A DNA stretch of 64,000 nt. Source: SSF14 sp037045585 (GTDB lineage: Bacteria; Actinomycetota; Acidimicrobiia; Acidimicrobiales; Microtrichaceae). The notes beneath the pieces were generated by a model, which saw only the letters and a program-made list of their open reading frames with translations, was not told the DNA's origin and did no database searches. Positions 1-8,288 of the stretch are shown here, in pieces. Every line of letters starts with the position of its first letter. Positions within the stretch are counted from its first letter, which is position 1. The position numbers and the translations under genes are program-made. Location: positions 62,001-126,000 of the forward strand of contig JBAOIR010000009.1 in assembly GCA_037045585.1 (NCBI GenBank), given 5' to 3'.

Positions 1-1
1 G

Positions 2-166
2 GCCTACGGCGTGTGGCAGCTCAAGAAGAACTACGGCAAGGAGTACATGGGCGTCGTGCGCTCCGCATTCCTGGTCGGCCCCGACGGCAAGGTGACCCAC
101 GCCTGGCCGAAGATCAGCCCGAAGGACACGCCGACCAACCTCCTCGCGGCCCTCGCCGAGGGGTAG
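2..166 (+). CDS. Redoxin / thioredoxin-dependent peroxiredoxin (Bcp-like), C-terminal end
   Basis: The left window edge cuts this gene; 54 codons and a TAG stop remain. The visible residues include MGVVRSAFLVGPDGKV followed by a short helix, as at the end of Bcp/PrxQ-type peroxiredoxins, where R-S-F-L-(I/V)-D-x-x-G-x-I leads into the last strand. The family reduces hydroperoxides in the cytoplasm with thioredoxin. The peroxidatic cysteine lies outside the window, so the subfamily is inferred from this tail alone. The gene sits just before the tRNA-Leu that bounds the island and is probably core chromosome. Confidence 0.7.
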   Translation, partial: AYGVWQLKKNYGKEYMGVVRSAFLVGPDGKVTHAWPKISPKDTPTNLLAALAEG

Positions 167-203
167 CCCGACCGAGATCAGGCGACAGGATCAGGCGACG
201 GGA

Positions 204-362
204 TCAGGGACGCGGCTGGGGAGCCTGGGTTGCGGCGTACCGCGCTCGGTTGCGGGCGAACGCCCGCTCGCGCCATGCCGTCACGACCGCCACGACGGCG
301 ACGACGAACAGGATCCGTTGTCTCGTCGCCGCGGACTGCGGTGAAACGTGGTTCGAGGACAT
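204..362 (-). CDS. Possible small single-pass membrane protein
   Basis: A 52-residue reading frame converges on the redoxin gene. It has a polar N-terminus, one hydrophobic stretch (ILFVVAVVAVVTAW, about residues 17-30) and an Arg-rich tail, the pattern of short one-helix membrane proteins common in actinobacteria. No family is recognised. The frame starts just upstream of tRNA-Leu on the opposite strand, and no clear Shine-Dalgarno site is seen, so it could be chance in GC-rich DNA. Confidence 0.3.
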   Translation of the reverse strand: MSSNHVSPQSAATRQRILFVVAVVAVVTAWRERAFARNRARYAATQAPQPRP

Positions 363-389
363 CGAGGTGCAGGCTACGCTCTCCCGGCG

Positions 390-472
390 GCCCGGGTGGC
401 GGAATGGCAGACGCGGCGGACTCAAAATCCGCTGTCCGAGAGGGCGTGTGGGTTCGAGTCCCACCCCGGGCA
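390..472 (+). tRNA. tRNA-Leu (CAA anticodon)
   Basis: The acceptor arms GCCCGGG and CCCGGGC pair, with discriminator A. The anticodon loop CTCAAAA gives CAA between GCGGA and TCCGC. There is a class II variable arm and a T-arm GTGGG-TTCGAGT-CCCAC. No CCA is encoded. Its 3' end faces a tyrosine integrase gene whose stop is 75 bp away, so the tRNA is a likely attachment site for the adjacent element. Confidence 0.95.
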
Positions 473-546
473 CGCTTGTGATGGAGCGATCACCCCGAGA
501 ACATTGGGAACGCGGTGTTCGGTTCAGTGCCGTCGACGGCCTGTGG

Positions 547-1779
547 TCACAGATTGGTCACAGTTGGCTCGAAGAGCGCTGCGACTTGCTGTGCTGCGCC
601 GAGATCCATGCCATCGGTGACGTGGCTGTACACGCCGAGTGTGACCGCGATGGTGCTGTGTCCCAGGCGCTGCTGAACGATTCGGGGGTGGACCCCTGCT
701 CGGAGTGCGAGCGTCGCCCAGGTGTGCCGAAGGCCGTGGACGCCGATGTGGGGGAGTCCGTAGCGGTTCGCCCGTCGGTCGAACCGCTTGGAAACTGCTT
801 CGGGGTGCAGCCAGTCGCCGCTGGTATCTGCGAACGCCAATTCGTCCGACGAGGCCTGACCCTGACCGAGGGACAGGCGCTCTGCGGCCCGACGGGCGCG
901 ATGCGATCGGAGCGCGGCCGTCGTTCGTTCGTCGAGGGCGATGGTTCGGGCTCCCGCTGCCGTCTTGGGTTGTCCGAACTGAGCGACGTGGTCGACGATG
1001 ATCAACGTCCTGGTGACCGTGACGGTTCCGGCGCCGAGGTCAACGTCAGCCCAGCGGAGACCGAGCGCTTCGCCGCGGCGCATGCCCGTGGCGGCGATGA
1101 GTCGCCAGAGTGGGTGGTCTCTGTCGCCCTCCGCCTCCGACTGTTGGAGGAAGGCCGCGAGTTCGGCGCCGGTCCATACCTTGAGCCCAGCCTTCTGGAC
1201 GGCGGTCGACGGAGGTGGGTCGGCGAGGTCTGCCGGGTTCGACTGGAGGAGGCCGTGCCGAACGGCATCCTTCAATGCCCGATGGAGGACGGTGTGGATG
1301 TACTGGACAGTTCTAGGTGAGAGGCCGCGTTTGGGGGAGCGAAGGTTGGCGCCGGGCGCAAGCAGCTGTCCGTAGAGCCGATTGAGCGCCGGTCCGGTGA
1401 GCTGCTTGAGCTTCATGTCGCCGATCCGCGGCATGACGTGACGCTCGAGGTTCTGTTCATAGCTGAACAGCGTCGCCGGCCGGACGGTGGCCGGCAGCGT
1501 GTCGGACAGCCACTCTCGGAGGTAGCCGGCGACGGTCAGCTTGCTGTCGTAGGTGAACGTCCCGGTCCGTGCCTTGCCTCGGAGGTCGTCGAGCGCCTCC
1601 TGGGCGGCAGCCTTGGTGGCGAAGCCGCGTCGTCGCGCTTGGCGTCGCTCCCGCCAGACCCCGCCAGGGTCGGCGCCGGGACCGAGGTCGACGATGAACT
1701 CCCATAGCCCAGTCGTCGGGTTCTTGCGTGGAGCGACCGATGGTGCGCGCCGGTTCCTCTCGGGTGTCGGTTCTGTCAC
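547..1779 (-). CDS. Tyrosine recombinase / phage-type integrase
   Basis: This site-specific recombinase would integrate and excise the adjacent mobile element. It is about 410 residues from a GTG start at 1779. The catalytic pattern is present: Arg in ATGMRRGEALGLRW, HGLRHTWATL (HxLRH), and the tyrosine in LGHSTIAVTLGVYSHV near the C-terminus. An N-terminal SAM-like core-binding domain and an AP2-like N-terminal region (GFATKAAAQEALDDLR) precede the catalytic domain. The start is chosen because it overlaps the stop of the upstream XRE gene in GTGA, suggesting translational coupling; a longer frame extends upstream but would overlap that gene heavily. The 3' end faces tRNA-Leu, the probable attB. 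Confidence 0.93.
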   Translation of the reverse strand: MTEPTPERNRRAPSVAPRKNPTTGLWEFIVDLGPGADPGGVWRERRQARRRGFATKAAAQEALDDLRGKARTGTFTYDSKLTVAGYLREWLSDTLPATVRPATLFSYEQNLERHVMPRIGDMKLKQLTGPALNRLYGQLLAPGANLRSPKRGLSPRTVQYIHTVLHRALKDAVRHGLLQSNPADLADPPPSTAVQKAGLKVWTGAELAAFLQQSEAEGDRDHPLWRLIAATGMRRGEALGLRWADVDLGAGTVTVTRTLIIVDHVAQFGQPKTAAGARTIALDERTTAALRSHRARRAAERLSLGQGQASSDELAFADTSGDWLHPEAVSKRFDRRANRYGLPHIGVHGLRHTWATLALRAGVHPRIVQQRLGHSTIAVTLGVYSHVTDGMDLGAAQQVAALFEPTVTNL

Positions 1780-2180
1780 GGTTTCCTCGTTGAGCGGAGT
1801 GTTCGTTGGAGGACGCTGGCGTCGAGGCCGTCGAGGTGGTCGGGCGTGGCTGCCACTGTCCCGGCGGGTGGGGTGAGCAACCAGCTGACGGGCCGGTCGA
1901 AACAGCGGGCGATTGCGACGAGTTCGTCGGCGGAGAACTGTTTGATACGGACCCCGTCGACCGACCGCTCGACGGCCGAGTAGCTCGCTCGCGACCAGCG
2001 CACTCCGAGGAACGGTTCGAGCGCCGCGGCGGCCTCGGGTTGGCTCCACCCGCGATCGGTGCGGGCACGCGTGAGGTTGAACGCAACGATCTGGTTCGGC
2101 GTGAGGCGCTTCGGGCGGCTGGGCACGTCGCCGACTCTACGCTTGCGGCGCCCCGCTGTCATCAACGAAATAGTTGACAC
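1776..2180 (-). CDS. XRE-family helix-turn-helix regulator
   Basis: A Cro/C1-type DNA-binding protein, up to 134 residues, lies directly upstream of the integrase and overlaps it by 4 bp. The HTH region (about residues 28-105) reads TRARTDRGWSQPEAAAALE, then an (S/A)xxSYSAVERS recognition segment, and ends in FDRPVSWLLTPP, usual for short XRE repressors. Two starts are possible: GTG at 2180 or ATG at 2162. An 18-bp imperfect palindrome (2174-2191) covers the first, so the ATG at 2162 may be right, with the palindrome as operator. It probably controls integrase expression in the element. Confidence 0.85.
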   Translation of the reverse strand: MSTISLMTAGRRKRRVGDVPSRPKRLTPNQIVAFNLTRARTDRGWSQPEAAAALEPFLGVRWSRASYSAVERSVDGVRIKQFSADELVAIARCFDRPVSWLLTPPAGTVAATPDHLDGLDASVLQRTLRSTRKP

Positions 2181-2191
2181 TTACGCGTCAA
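2174..2191. promoter_or_regulatory. Candidate autoregulatory operator of the XRE gene
   Basis: An imperfect inverted repeat, TTGACAC-ttac-GCGTCAA, has two 7-bp arms around 4 bp. It sits at the 5' end of the XRE-integrase pair and overlaps the longer possible start codon. The location and symmetry suit binding by a small XRE dimer. Regulation is inferred. Confidence 0.45.
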
Positions 2192-2436
2192 AGTCGGGAC
2201 TCGTTGATGGTCACCCCTGAACGCGGGATTGTTCAGGTCGGTGGTCAGGATGACCATCGGAGTGGCCGGATCCGACGCTGTCACCGTGGCGACAGGAGAG
2301 GCGACAGTGAACACGACGGTCCGGTGGACGGCCGACTGGACAGTTTCGTTCCCTCGGGAGGATTCGACAGATATCGCCTTCGGCGGGACCCCGCGCGCAT
2401 AGGTAGGGAAACACCTCAACCCTTGGAGAAGCGCAG

Positions 2437-2790
2437 ATGTCACTACCTGAATTGTTCACTGTCACCGAGGCGGCCGTCGTGCTGCGCATCGGCCGGACCA
2501 CCGCCTACGAGCTCGCCCGCCGCGACCTCGCCACCGGGGGCGGGGAGGGCTTGGGGGTGATCCGGGTCGGAGGGCAGCTCCGGGTCCCCAGGGTGGCCCT
2601 TGAGCGGCTGATCGGCGCCCCGGTCGGGACACCGGTCACCACCGGGCCGACGGTCCCGTTGGTGCCCGACACGGTGGTGCCGCTCGATGTCGTCCCCGAT
2701 CCAACGCCTGCTCGCGTCGACCACCCGAGTGCTGCGTCTGGCAGTCGTCGTCGGTTGGTGTCGGTGGATCAGTTGCGGTTCGATTCGTGA
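2437..2790 (+). CDS. Excisionase-like / helix-turn-helix DNA-binding protein
   Basis: A 117-residue protein with an N-terminal winged-helix of the MerR/excisionase type: LFTVTEAAVVLRIGRTTAYE, then LGVIRVGGQLRVPRVALERL, which is the wing and final helix of the HTH_17 family. The C-terminal third is Pro/Val-rich and low in complexity. A GGAGAA Shine-Dalgarno lies 6 bp before the ATG. It sits between the XRE-integrase pair and the relaxase, where actinobacterial integrative elements usually carry xis. The 246 bp upstream (2191-2436) hold no gene and could include its promoter or a transfer origin, but no such motif is recognised. Confidence 0.75.
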   Translation: MSLPELFTVTEAAVVLRIGRTTAYELARRDLATGGGEGLGVIRVGGQLRVPRVALERLIGAPVGTPVTTGPTVPLVPDTVVPLDVVPDPTPARVDHPSAASGSRRRLVSVDQLRFDS

Positions 2791-2905
2791 TCGGTCGCGC
2801 GGTCGGCAGGACTGTTGGTTGGTCAGGTGCCATTTCGTTCGACGCACTTGCACCACGGTGCCCTGTGGTCGGACACGTCCGCTGTTCAGGTCGGCGGTCG
2901 CCTTG

Positions 2906-5446
2906 TTGAGCATCGGCAAGCTCGCCGCCGGGGCCGGCGACTACTACACCGCCATGGTCGCCGACGGCGCCGAGGAGTACTTCACCTCGGCCCGCGAGGC
3001 CCCCGGCGTCTGGGTCGGTCAAGCCAGCCAACGGCTGGGACTCGCCGGCACCGTCCAGCCCGACGACTTCGCATCCGTCCTCGATCATCAGTATCCGGGA
3101 ACCAACGTGCGGATCACAGCGGCTCGGTCCGCGCCGAGCGTCGCCGGGTTCGACGCGACGTTCTGCGCTCCGAAGTCGGTGTCGATTCTCCACGGCCTCG
3201 GCACCCCCGACATCCGTGCTGCCGTCCGCCAGGCGCACGACGTCGCCGTCCGTGAAGCGCTCGCGGTGTTCGAGTCCGCAGCGTCGCGAGGCCGGCGAGG
3301 CCATGGCGGAGCCGACGTGATCGATGGCGACGGGTTCGTCGCCGCTGCGTTCGCTCACCGCACCTCTCGCGCCGGCGATCCCCACCTGCACACACACGTG
3401 GTGATCGCCAACCTCGTCCACGGGCCCGACGGGCGGTGGACCGCCCTCGACGCCCGACCGCTCTACCACTGGTCGAAGACGGTCGGCTACCTGTACGAGG
3501 CCGAGCTCCGTCACCAACTCACTCGGACTGTCGGTGTCGAGTGGCGGACGGTGCGGCGGGGGATCGCCGATGTCGCCGAGGTGCCGATGCAGGTGGTCGA
3601 CGAGTTCTCCACCCGCCGTCACGAGATCGAAGCACACCTGGCGGAGAACGGGTTCGACTCCGCCCGTTCCGCACAGCTCGCGGCATATGCCACCCGGCGC
3701 ATGAAAGACCACACGGCGACACCTGAATCGCTCGTCGACACCTGGCAGCGACGTGCGAGCGAGTTGGGGTTCGATTGCGAACAGGTCTGCGACCGGCTCA
3801 ACGCCGGAACCCTCACCCTGAGGTGGACGGGTCTCGTCCATCTCACCCCGATGTTCGAGCACCTCGCCGGACCTGACGGGCTGACCAAAACCCGGTCGAC
3901 GTTCGGACGACGCGAGGTTATCCAGGGGATCTGCGACCGCCTCCCGATCGGCGCTCCCGTCGCCGACATCTGCGAATGGGCTGATCTGTTCATCGACTCC
4001 GAACACTGCACACGACTCGCAGGCACCAAGTCGGCGGTCATCCGAACCAGCGACGGCCGGACCGTGTCGGCACGAACCGACGAGAGACGCTTCTCCACCC
4101 CAGACATGCTCACCACGGAACGGCGACTGATCGCCGCGGCCGTCGGCTGCGCCGATGCCGGGGTCGGCCTCGCCGACCCACAGGTCGTCGATGTCGCGAT
4201 CGGACAGCGCCCGTCGATGAGCGACGAGCAGGTGGAGATGGTGAGACAACTCTGCACGAGCGGTCGCGGCGTCGACCTCGTCGAAGGTGTCGCCGGCGCA
4301 GGCAAGACGTTCGCCCTTGCTGCCGCCAACCAAGCCTGGACCGAGTCAGGCCACACGGTGATCGGATGCGCCCTCGCCGCCAAAGCGGCGCGTCAACTCC
4401 AGACCGACGCCGACATTCCGTCCCGCACCATCGATCGACTCCTCATCGACCTCGACCGACCTGAACGCGGAGGCCTCGCCCCGAACACCGTGATCGTTGT
4501 CGACGAAGCCGCCATGGTCGGTACCCGCAAGGTCCTCCGTCTCCTCGACCACGCCCGACAGGCCGACGCGAAGGTCGTGCTCGTCGGCGACCCGTGCCAA
4601 CTCCCCGAGATCGAAGCCGGCGGAGCCTTCGTCGGACTCCGCCAACGCCTTTCGGCGTCATACCTGGCCGACAATCGCCGCCAACGCGAACCGTGGGAGC
4701 GCGCCGCCTTGGCCCGACTCCGGACCGGCGACACCGACACAGCCATCGACACCTACATCGAGCGAGGCCGCGTCGAGGTAGCGCCCACCGGAGCCGAAGC
4801 GCGGTCGCGAATGATCGGTGATTGGCTCGACGCACGCCGAACCGGGACGGCCGTCATGCTGGCCAGCCGACGCGTCGATGTCGACGCCCTCAACAGGTAC
4901 GCGCGTAGGGCACTGCGGAAGGACGGCGCGCTCGGTGCCGACAAGATCATCATTGCGGGCCACGGCTACACCGAAGGCGACATCGTGGTGGCCCTTCGCA
5001 ACGATCGCCGACTCGGCCTACTGAACGGCACAAGAGCGACCGTTGACGCCATAGACACCCACGCTCAGGTCATGCGGTGTCGCGCTGACGACGACCAGGC
5101 GGTCACGATCCCGTTCGACTACGCCGCCGACGGGCACCTCACCCACGGGTACGCGACGACGATCCACAAATCCCAAGGCGCAACCTACGACCGGTGCCTG
5201 ATCCTGGCCGGCGACCACCTCACCAAGGAATCCGCCTACACCGCCATGTCCCGGGGACGCATCGACAACACGCTGTACCTCGTCGACGACGGTGACCGAG
5301 CCACCGACTCCCACACGAACGAGATCGAATCGTCGCTCGTGGATCGCGTGAGGTCATCGATCAGCCGTACTGCTGCTCAGTCGATGGCGGTCGACCAGAC
5401 GCCGGCGAGCCACGACGACGACCTGGACTTCGAGATCGATCTCTGA
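2906..5446 (+). CDS. MobF-family relaxase with C-terminal helicase (TrwC/TraI-like)
   Basis: This enzyme nicks one strand at oriT and unwinds it during conjugative transfer. The N-terminus (SIGKLAAGAGDYYTAMV) has the paired tyrosines expected for the strand-transfer active site. The three-histidine metal site is GDPHLHTHVV, near residue 160. The second half is a RecD/TraI-type ATPase with Walker A GVAGAGKT (near residue 460), Walker B VIVVDEAAM (near 528) and a C-terminal UvrD-like segment (HGYATTIHKSQGATYDR). I place the start at TTG 2906 (or TTG 2903), because MobF proteins begin at this LSIGKL segment; upstream sequence in frame does not look like protein and overlaps the excisionase gene. 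No coupling protein or type IV secretion genes are in the window. Confidence 0.9.
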   Translation: MSIGKLAAGAGDYYTAMVADGAEEYFTSAREAPGVWVGQASQRLGLAGTVQPDDFASVLDHQYPGTNVRITAARSAPSVAGFDATFCAPKSVSILHGLGTPDIRAAVRQAHDVAVREALAVFESAASRGRRGHGGADVIDGDGFVAAAFAHRTSRAGDPHLHTHVVIANLVHGPDGRWTALDARPLYHWSKTVGYLYEAELRHQLTRTVGVEWRTVRRGIADVAEVPMQVVDEFSTRRHEIEAHLAENGFDSARSAQLAAYATRRMKDHTATPESLVDTWQRRASELGFDCEQVCDRLNAGTLTLRWTGLVHLTPMFEHLAGPDGLTKTRSTFGRREVIQGICDRLPIGAPVADICEWADLFIDSEHCTRLAGTKSAVIRTSDGRTVSARTDERRFSTPDMLTTERRLIAAAVGCADAGVGLADPQVVDVAIGQRPSMSDEQVEMVRQLCTSGRGVDLVEGVAGAGKTFALAAANQAWTESGHTVIGCALAAKAARQLQTDADIPSRTIDRLLIDLDRPERGGLAPNTVIVVDEAAMVGTRKVLRLLDHARQADAKVVLVGDPCQLPEIEAGGAFVGLRQRLSASYLADNRRQREPWERAALARLRTGDTDTAIDTYIERGRVEVAPTGAEARSRMIGDWLDARRTGTAVMLASRRVDVDALNRYARRALRKDGALGADKIIIAGHGYTEGDIVVALRNDRRLGLLNGTRATVDAIDTHAQVMRCRADDDQAVTIPFDYAADGHLTHGYATTIHKSQGATYDRCLILAGDHLTKESAYTAMSRGRIDNTLYLVDDGDRATDSHTNEIESSLVDRVRSSISRTAAQSMAVDQTPASHDDDLDFEIDL

Positions 5447-5564
5447 TCGCGACCGTGCCGATGATCGGCGGGCGCTGTGACGACCGGGGAGGTTGTCCCT
5501 GGAGTAGCGGTGTTGGCTGATCTCGTCGTGAGTTGAGCCCCTCCGGACGAGGATGTGGGTCTTC

Positions 5565-5994
5565 CACAACTCACCGCCTTACCCGGGAGGGCTCCTGTCT
5601 CAAGCTAGAAGCCGTCACCCGAGCGCGCCTCTGACCCCGCTCGGGCGCCGCCGCACGGTCGACTGCGCCTCGTCGACCGCTGGTCGATCGAAGCGACCGA
5701 GTGGTTCCCGGTCGACCCCACGACCGTCCGGAAGTGGCGCGTCCCGTTCCTCGCCGAAGGCGAAATCGGCCTCCGGGACCGGTCCTCACGCCCGAAACGC
5801 GCACTGAACCGGACTCCGCGCCGAGTACGCAGCCTGTTGATCCAGCTCCGTAAGAGGCGCCGTTGGGGTGCAGACCGGATAGCCATCACATCGGGCTCGC
5901 CATTCGACGGTAAACACCTCTTGCGCCACGCTGGCCTCGGACGACTCGACAGAGGTGACCGCGCCACCGCACTACCGGTGCGCCGCTACCGGGA
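5565..5994 (+). pseudogene. IS481-family transposase, N-terminal remnant
   Basis: The translation shows the start of an IS481-type transposase: APLTPLGRRR, then after a frameshift LRLVDRWSIEA, TTVRKWRVPFLAEGEIGLRD, RSSRPKRALNRTPRRVR, RRRWGADRIA, GLGRLDRGDRATALPVRRY. These match the HTH half and linker of IS481 transposases. The DDE half is missing, because IS256 copy 1 begins at 5995. The segment therefore carries at least one frameshift and a 3' truncation. The upstream stretch 5447-5564 has no gene and probably includes the left terminal sequence of this IS. Confidence 0.75.
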
Positions 5995-6020
5995 GTGTCA
6001 GATAAACGGTGGAACTGGTC
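5995..6020 (+). repeat. IS256 copy 1 left inverted repeat
   Basis: This 26-bp terminus begins GTGTCAGATAAACGG and ends AACTGGTC. It matches the reverse complement of 7390-7415 with a few mismatches. Confidence 0.85.
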
Positions 6021-6071
6021 TGGCCTGACAGGCTGAGCGACTGCTTGGCCGGAAGGACAGCAGCAACCATC

Positions 6072-7379
6072 ATGACTGACATCACAACAACGGATCCGAC
6101 GACCCAATCGACCGGAGAGGAGTGGCGGTTGCCGCCGCCCGCGACGGGGAGAGTGGTGGTGAGCGATGAGCTCGCCGCCCAGCTCGTTGACCAGGCCCGC
6201 GGATGGGGTCGACCTGGTTGGCCCTGGCGGACTTTTGGGGGATCTCACTAAGCGGGTCCTCGAGGCCGGCCTCGAAGTAGAGATGGCCGACCATGTCGGC
6301 TACGACAAACACGACCCCGAGGGCCGCAATGGCGCCAACTCGCGCAACGGAACCCGTTCGAAAACGGTGCTCACCGAAGTCGGGCCCGTCGAGATCGACG
6401 TGCCCCGCGATCGCGATGGCACGTTCGACCCGAAGCTGGTGCGGAAGCGTCAGCGCCGCCTCGCTGGTGTGGACGAGATGGTGATCTCGTTGACCGCGAA
6501 GGGTCTCACGACCGGTGAGGTCCAGGCGCACCTCGCCGAGGTGTACGGCACCGACATGAGCCGCGAGCAGGTCTCCAAGATCACCGACGCGATCTTGGGG
6601 GAGATGGCCGAGTGGATGACACGCCCCCTCGAACGGGTGTACCCGGTCGTGTTCATCGACGCCATGGTCGTCAAGATCCGTGACGGCCAGGTCGCGAACC
6701 GGCCGATCTACACGGCGATCGGCGTCACCGTGGACGGCAAACGCGACGTTCTCGGCCTGTGGGCGGGCACCGGCGGCGAGGGCGCCAAGTTCTGGCTGCA
6801 GGTCCTGACCGAGATCAAGAACCGTGGCGTCGACGACGTGTGTATCGTGTGCTGCGACGGGTTGAAAGGGCTGCCCGACTCGATCGCGGTGACGTGGCCG
6901 CTGGCGGTCGTGCAGACGTGCGTGTTGCACCTGATCCGCAACACGTTCCGCCTCGCCAGTCGCGCCGACTGGGACCGCATGGCCAAAGACCTCCGGCCGG
7001 TCTACACCGCCGTCAACGAGGAGCAGGCCCAGGCGAAGCTCGCTGAGTTCCACGACGCGTGGGGCGACCGCTACCCCGCGATCAAGGGGCTGTGGGACAA
7101 CGCGTGGGGCGAGTTCATCCCGTTCGTGGACTACTCCGTGGAGATCCGCCGGGTCATCTACAGCACCAACGCCATCGAGTCGCTGAACGCCCGGATGCGG
7201 CGGGCGACCAGGGCCCGCGGGCACTTCCCCAACGAGCAGGCGGCGCTCAAGTGCCTTTACCTGACGATCGCCTCGACCCCACCGGACGCGGAGCGCACCG
7301 CTGGATGAACCGCTGGAGGCCCGCCCTCAACGCCTTCGCCATCACGTTCGGCGACCGACTCTTCACCACCAACAACTAA
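6072..7379 (+). pseudogene. IS256-family transposase, copy 1, with two frameshifts
   Basis: A mutator-type DDE transposase. The ATG at 6072 opens the native N-terminus (MTDITTTDPTTQSTGEEW to DELAAQLVDQAR). Near 6200 the frame shifts, and the protein continues as DGVDLVGPGGLLGDLTKRVL. The catalytic region follows: VVFIDAMVVKI (first Asp), CCDGLKGLPDSI (second Asp), and the Glu region YSTNAIESLNARMRR. At about 7269 a 4-bp deletion relative to copy 2 ends the frame early in ASTPPDAERTAG; the native tail LDPTGRGAHRWMNRW lies in another frame and stops at 7379. With two shifts it is unlikely to make active enzyme. Confidence 0.85.
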
Positions 7380-7389
7380 CAACCGCCAC

Positions 7390-7415
7390 GACCAGTTACA
7401 CCGTTCTCTTGACAC
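7390..7415 (-). repeat. IS256 copy 1 right inverted repeat
   Basis: Read on the minus strand it begins GTGTCAAGAGAACGG and ends AACTGGTC. The same terminus recurs at 11156-11181 and, with small changes, at 18778-18803. Confidence 0.87.
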
Positions 7416-7776
7416 ACCCCCCCCCAGGCGGATGCTCGATAATCGCGACCGGCCGCTGCTTCGCCGGGCGACACGTCTCACACGGCGGCCGCAACCCGCG
7501 CTCGCGGATCTGGCGGGTCAACGTCTGGTAGCTCTGCTCGAACCCGAGACCGACCAGCTCGTCGTAGAGCGTGGTGGCCCACAGGTGCGGGTCTTCGCGC
7601 AACCGCTCGCGGGTGTAGTCAACGAACCGTTCGAACGCGTCGCCGCCCGCTGGTGCGCGTACACCGGCAGTGCGTCCGCCAGTCAGATACGCGCGGATCG
7701 TCTTTCGGTCATGTCCGAGATGGCGGGCGATCGCGGAGATCGTCCACCCCTTCGCTGCGAGCGTGCGCGTCCACAT
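7416..7776 (-). pseudogene. IstA-like transposase of IS21, N-terminal fragment
   Basis: About 120 codons remain. The ATG at 7776 follows a strong AGGAGG site. The protein has the N-terminal HTH of IstA (GWTISAIARHLGHDRKTIRA), then RLREDPHLWATTLYDELVGL, RQIRERGLRPPCETCR and VAIIEHPPG, where the DDE domain would begin. It stops there at a run of nine C's next to the right end of IS256 copy 1. A 3' deletion has removed the catalytic domain and istB, so it is not functional. Confidence 0.8.
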
Positions 7777-7929
7777 CGTCCTCCTGTGTGAGCATGAGAA
7801 CCGGGCTCCCTCGTTGTGCTGGTGGTGGTCAGAGACCGTCAGCATCGAGGGAGCCCCACCCTCAAAGTGGGACCCACAGGTGGGGAATTTCAGTGAGCAA
7901 CTCCGGGGAACTTCACCTGAGCGTCATCA
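7416..7929 (-). mobile_element. IS21-family element remnant (left end and 5' part of istA)
   Basis: On the minus strand the element starts near 7929 with the repeated internal terminal motifs typical of IS21 (TGAAGTTCCCC and TGAAATTCCCC, 24 bp apart). These lead to the istA gene, which is cut where IS256 copy 1 ends. The istB ATPase gene and right end are absent. Confidence 0.75.
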
Positions 7930-8249
7930 GCCTCGCCAGCCGCGCCGACTGGGACCGCATGGCCAAAGACCTCCGGCCGGTCTACACCGCCGTCAACGAG
8001 GAGCAGGCCCAAGCGAAGCTCGCGGAGTTCCACGACACCTGGGGCGACCGCTACCCCGCGATCAAGGGCCTGTGGGATAACGTGTGGGGCGAGTTCATCC
8101 CGTTCCTGGACTACAGCGTGGAGATCCGCCGGGTCATCTACTCGACCAACGCCATCGAGTCGCTGAACGCCAGGATGCGACGGGCAACCAGAGCACGGGG
8201 GCATTTCCCCAACGAGCAGGCCGCGCTCAAATGCCTTTACCTGACGATC
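7930..8249 (+). pseudogene. IS256-family transposase, copy 2, internal segment (interrupted by IS3)
   Basis: From LASRADWDRMAKDLRPVYTA to ALKCLYLTI this matches copy 1 with few changes. It lacks the 5' half, which is replaced by the IS21 remnant. At 8249 the sequence is interrupted by an IS3 element and resumes at 9503. Joining both sides and removing one ATC gives CTG-ACG-ATC-CGA-AGC-CTC-GAC (LTIRSLD), the intact family reading frame. This copy thus predates the 4-bp deletion seen in copies 1 and 3, or comes from a different lineage. Confidence 0.85.
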
Positions 8250-8275
8250 TGGAGTTGACCCGCGATCTTGGACAC
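8250..8275 (+). repeat. IS3 terminal inverted repeat (orfB side)
   Basis: Starts TGGAGTTGACCCGCG and is perfect to 26 bp against the reverse complement of 9477-9502. It is flanked outside by ATC. Confidence 0.92.
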
Positions 8276-8288
8276 GGGTTGTTGTGAG

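Larger units (their letters stand above)
5995..7415 (+). mobile_element. IS256-family element, copy 1 (full length, transposase frameshifted)
   Basis: The element is 1421 bp. It is bounded by 26-bp imperfect inverted repeats at 5995-6020 and 7390-7415, both starting GTGTCA and ending AACTGGTC. The flanks (IS481 remnant on the left, IS21 remnant on the right) show no 8-9 bp target duplication, so the present neighbours were probably joined by recombination or deletion rather than by one insertion. Confidence 0.85.

Noticed and set aside
13..1320. Long plus-strand frame through the redoxin end, tRNA-Leu and integrase
   Set aside because: It runs through a tRNA gene and against a clear integrase.
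6166..7308. IS256 transposase starting at 6166 as an intact 380-residue gene
   Set aside because: The native N-terminus lies upstream in another frame from 6072, and the C-terminus is cut by a 4-bp deletion; the frame is open only by chance at the start.
7417..7425. Run of nine C's as a phase-variation tract
   Set aside because: It lies at the junction of two IS remnants, not in a functional gene or promoter.
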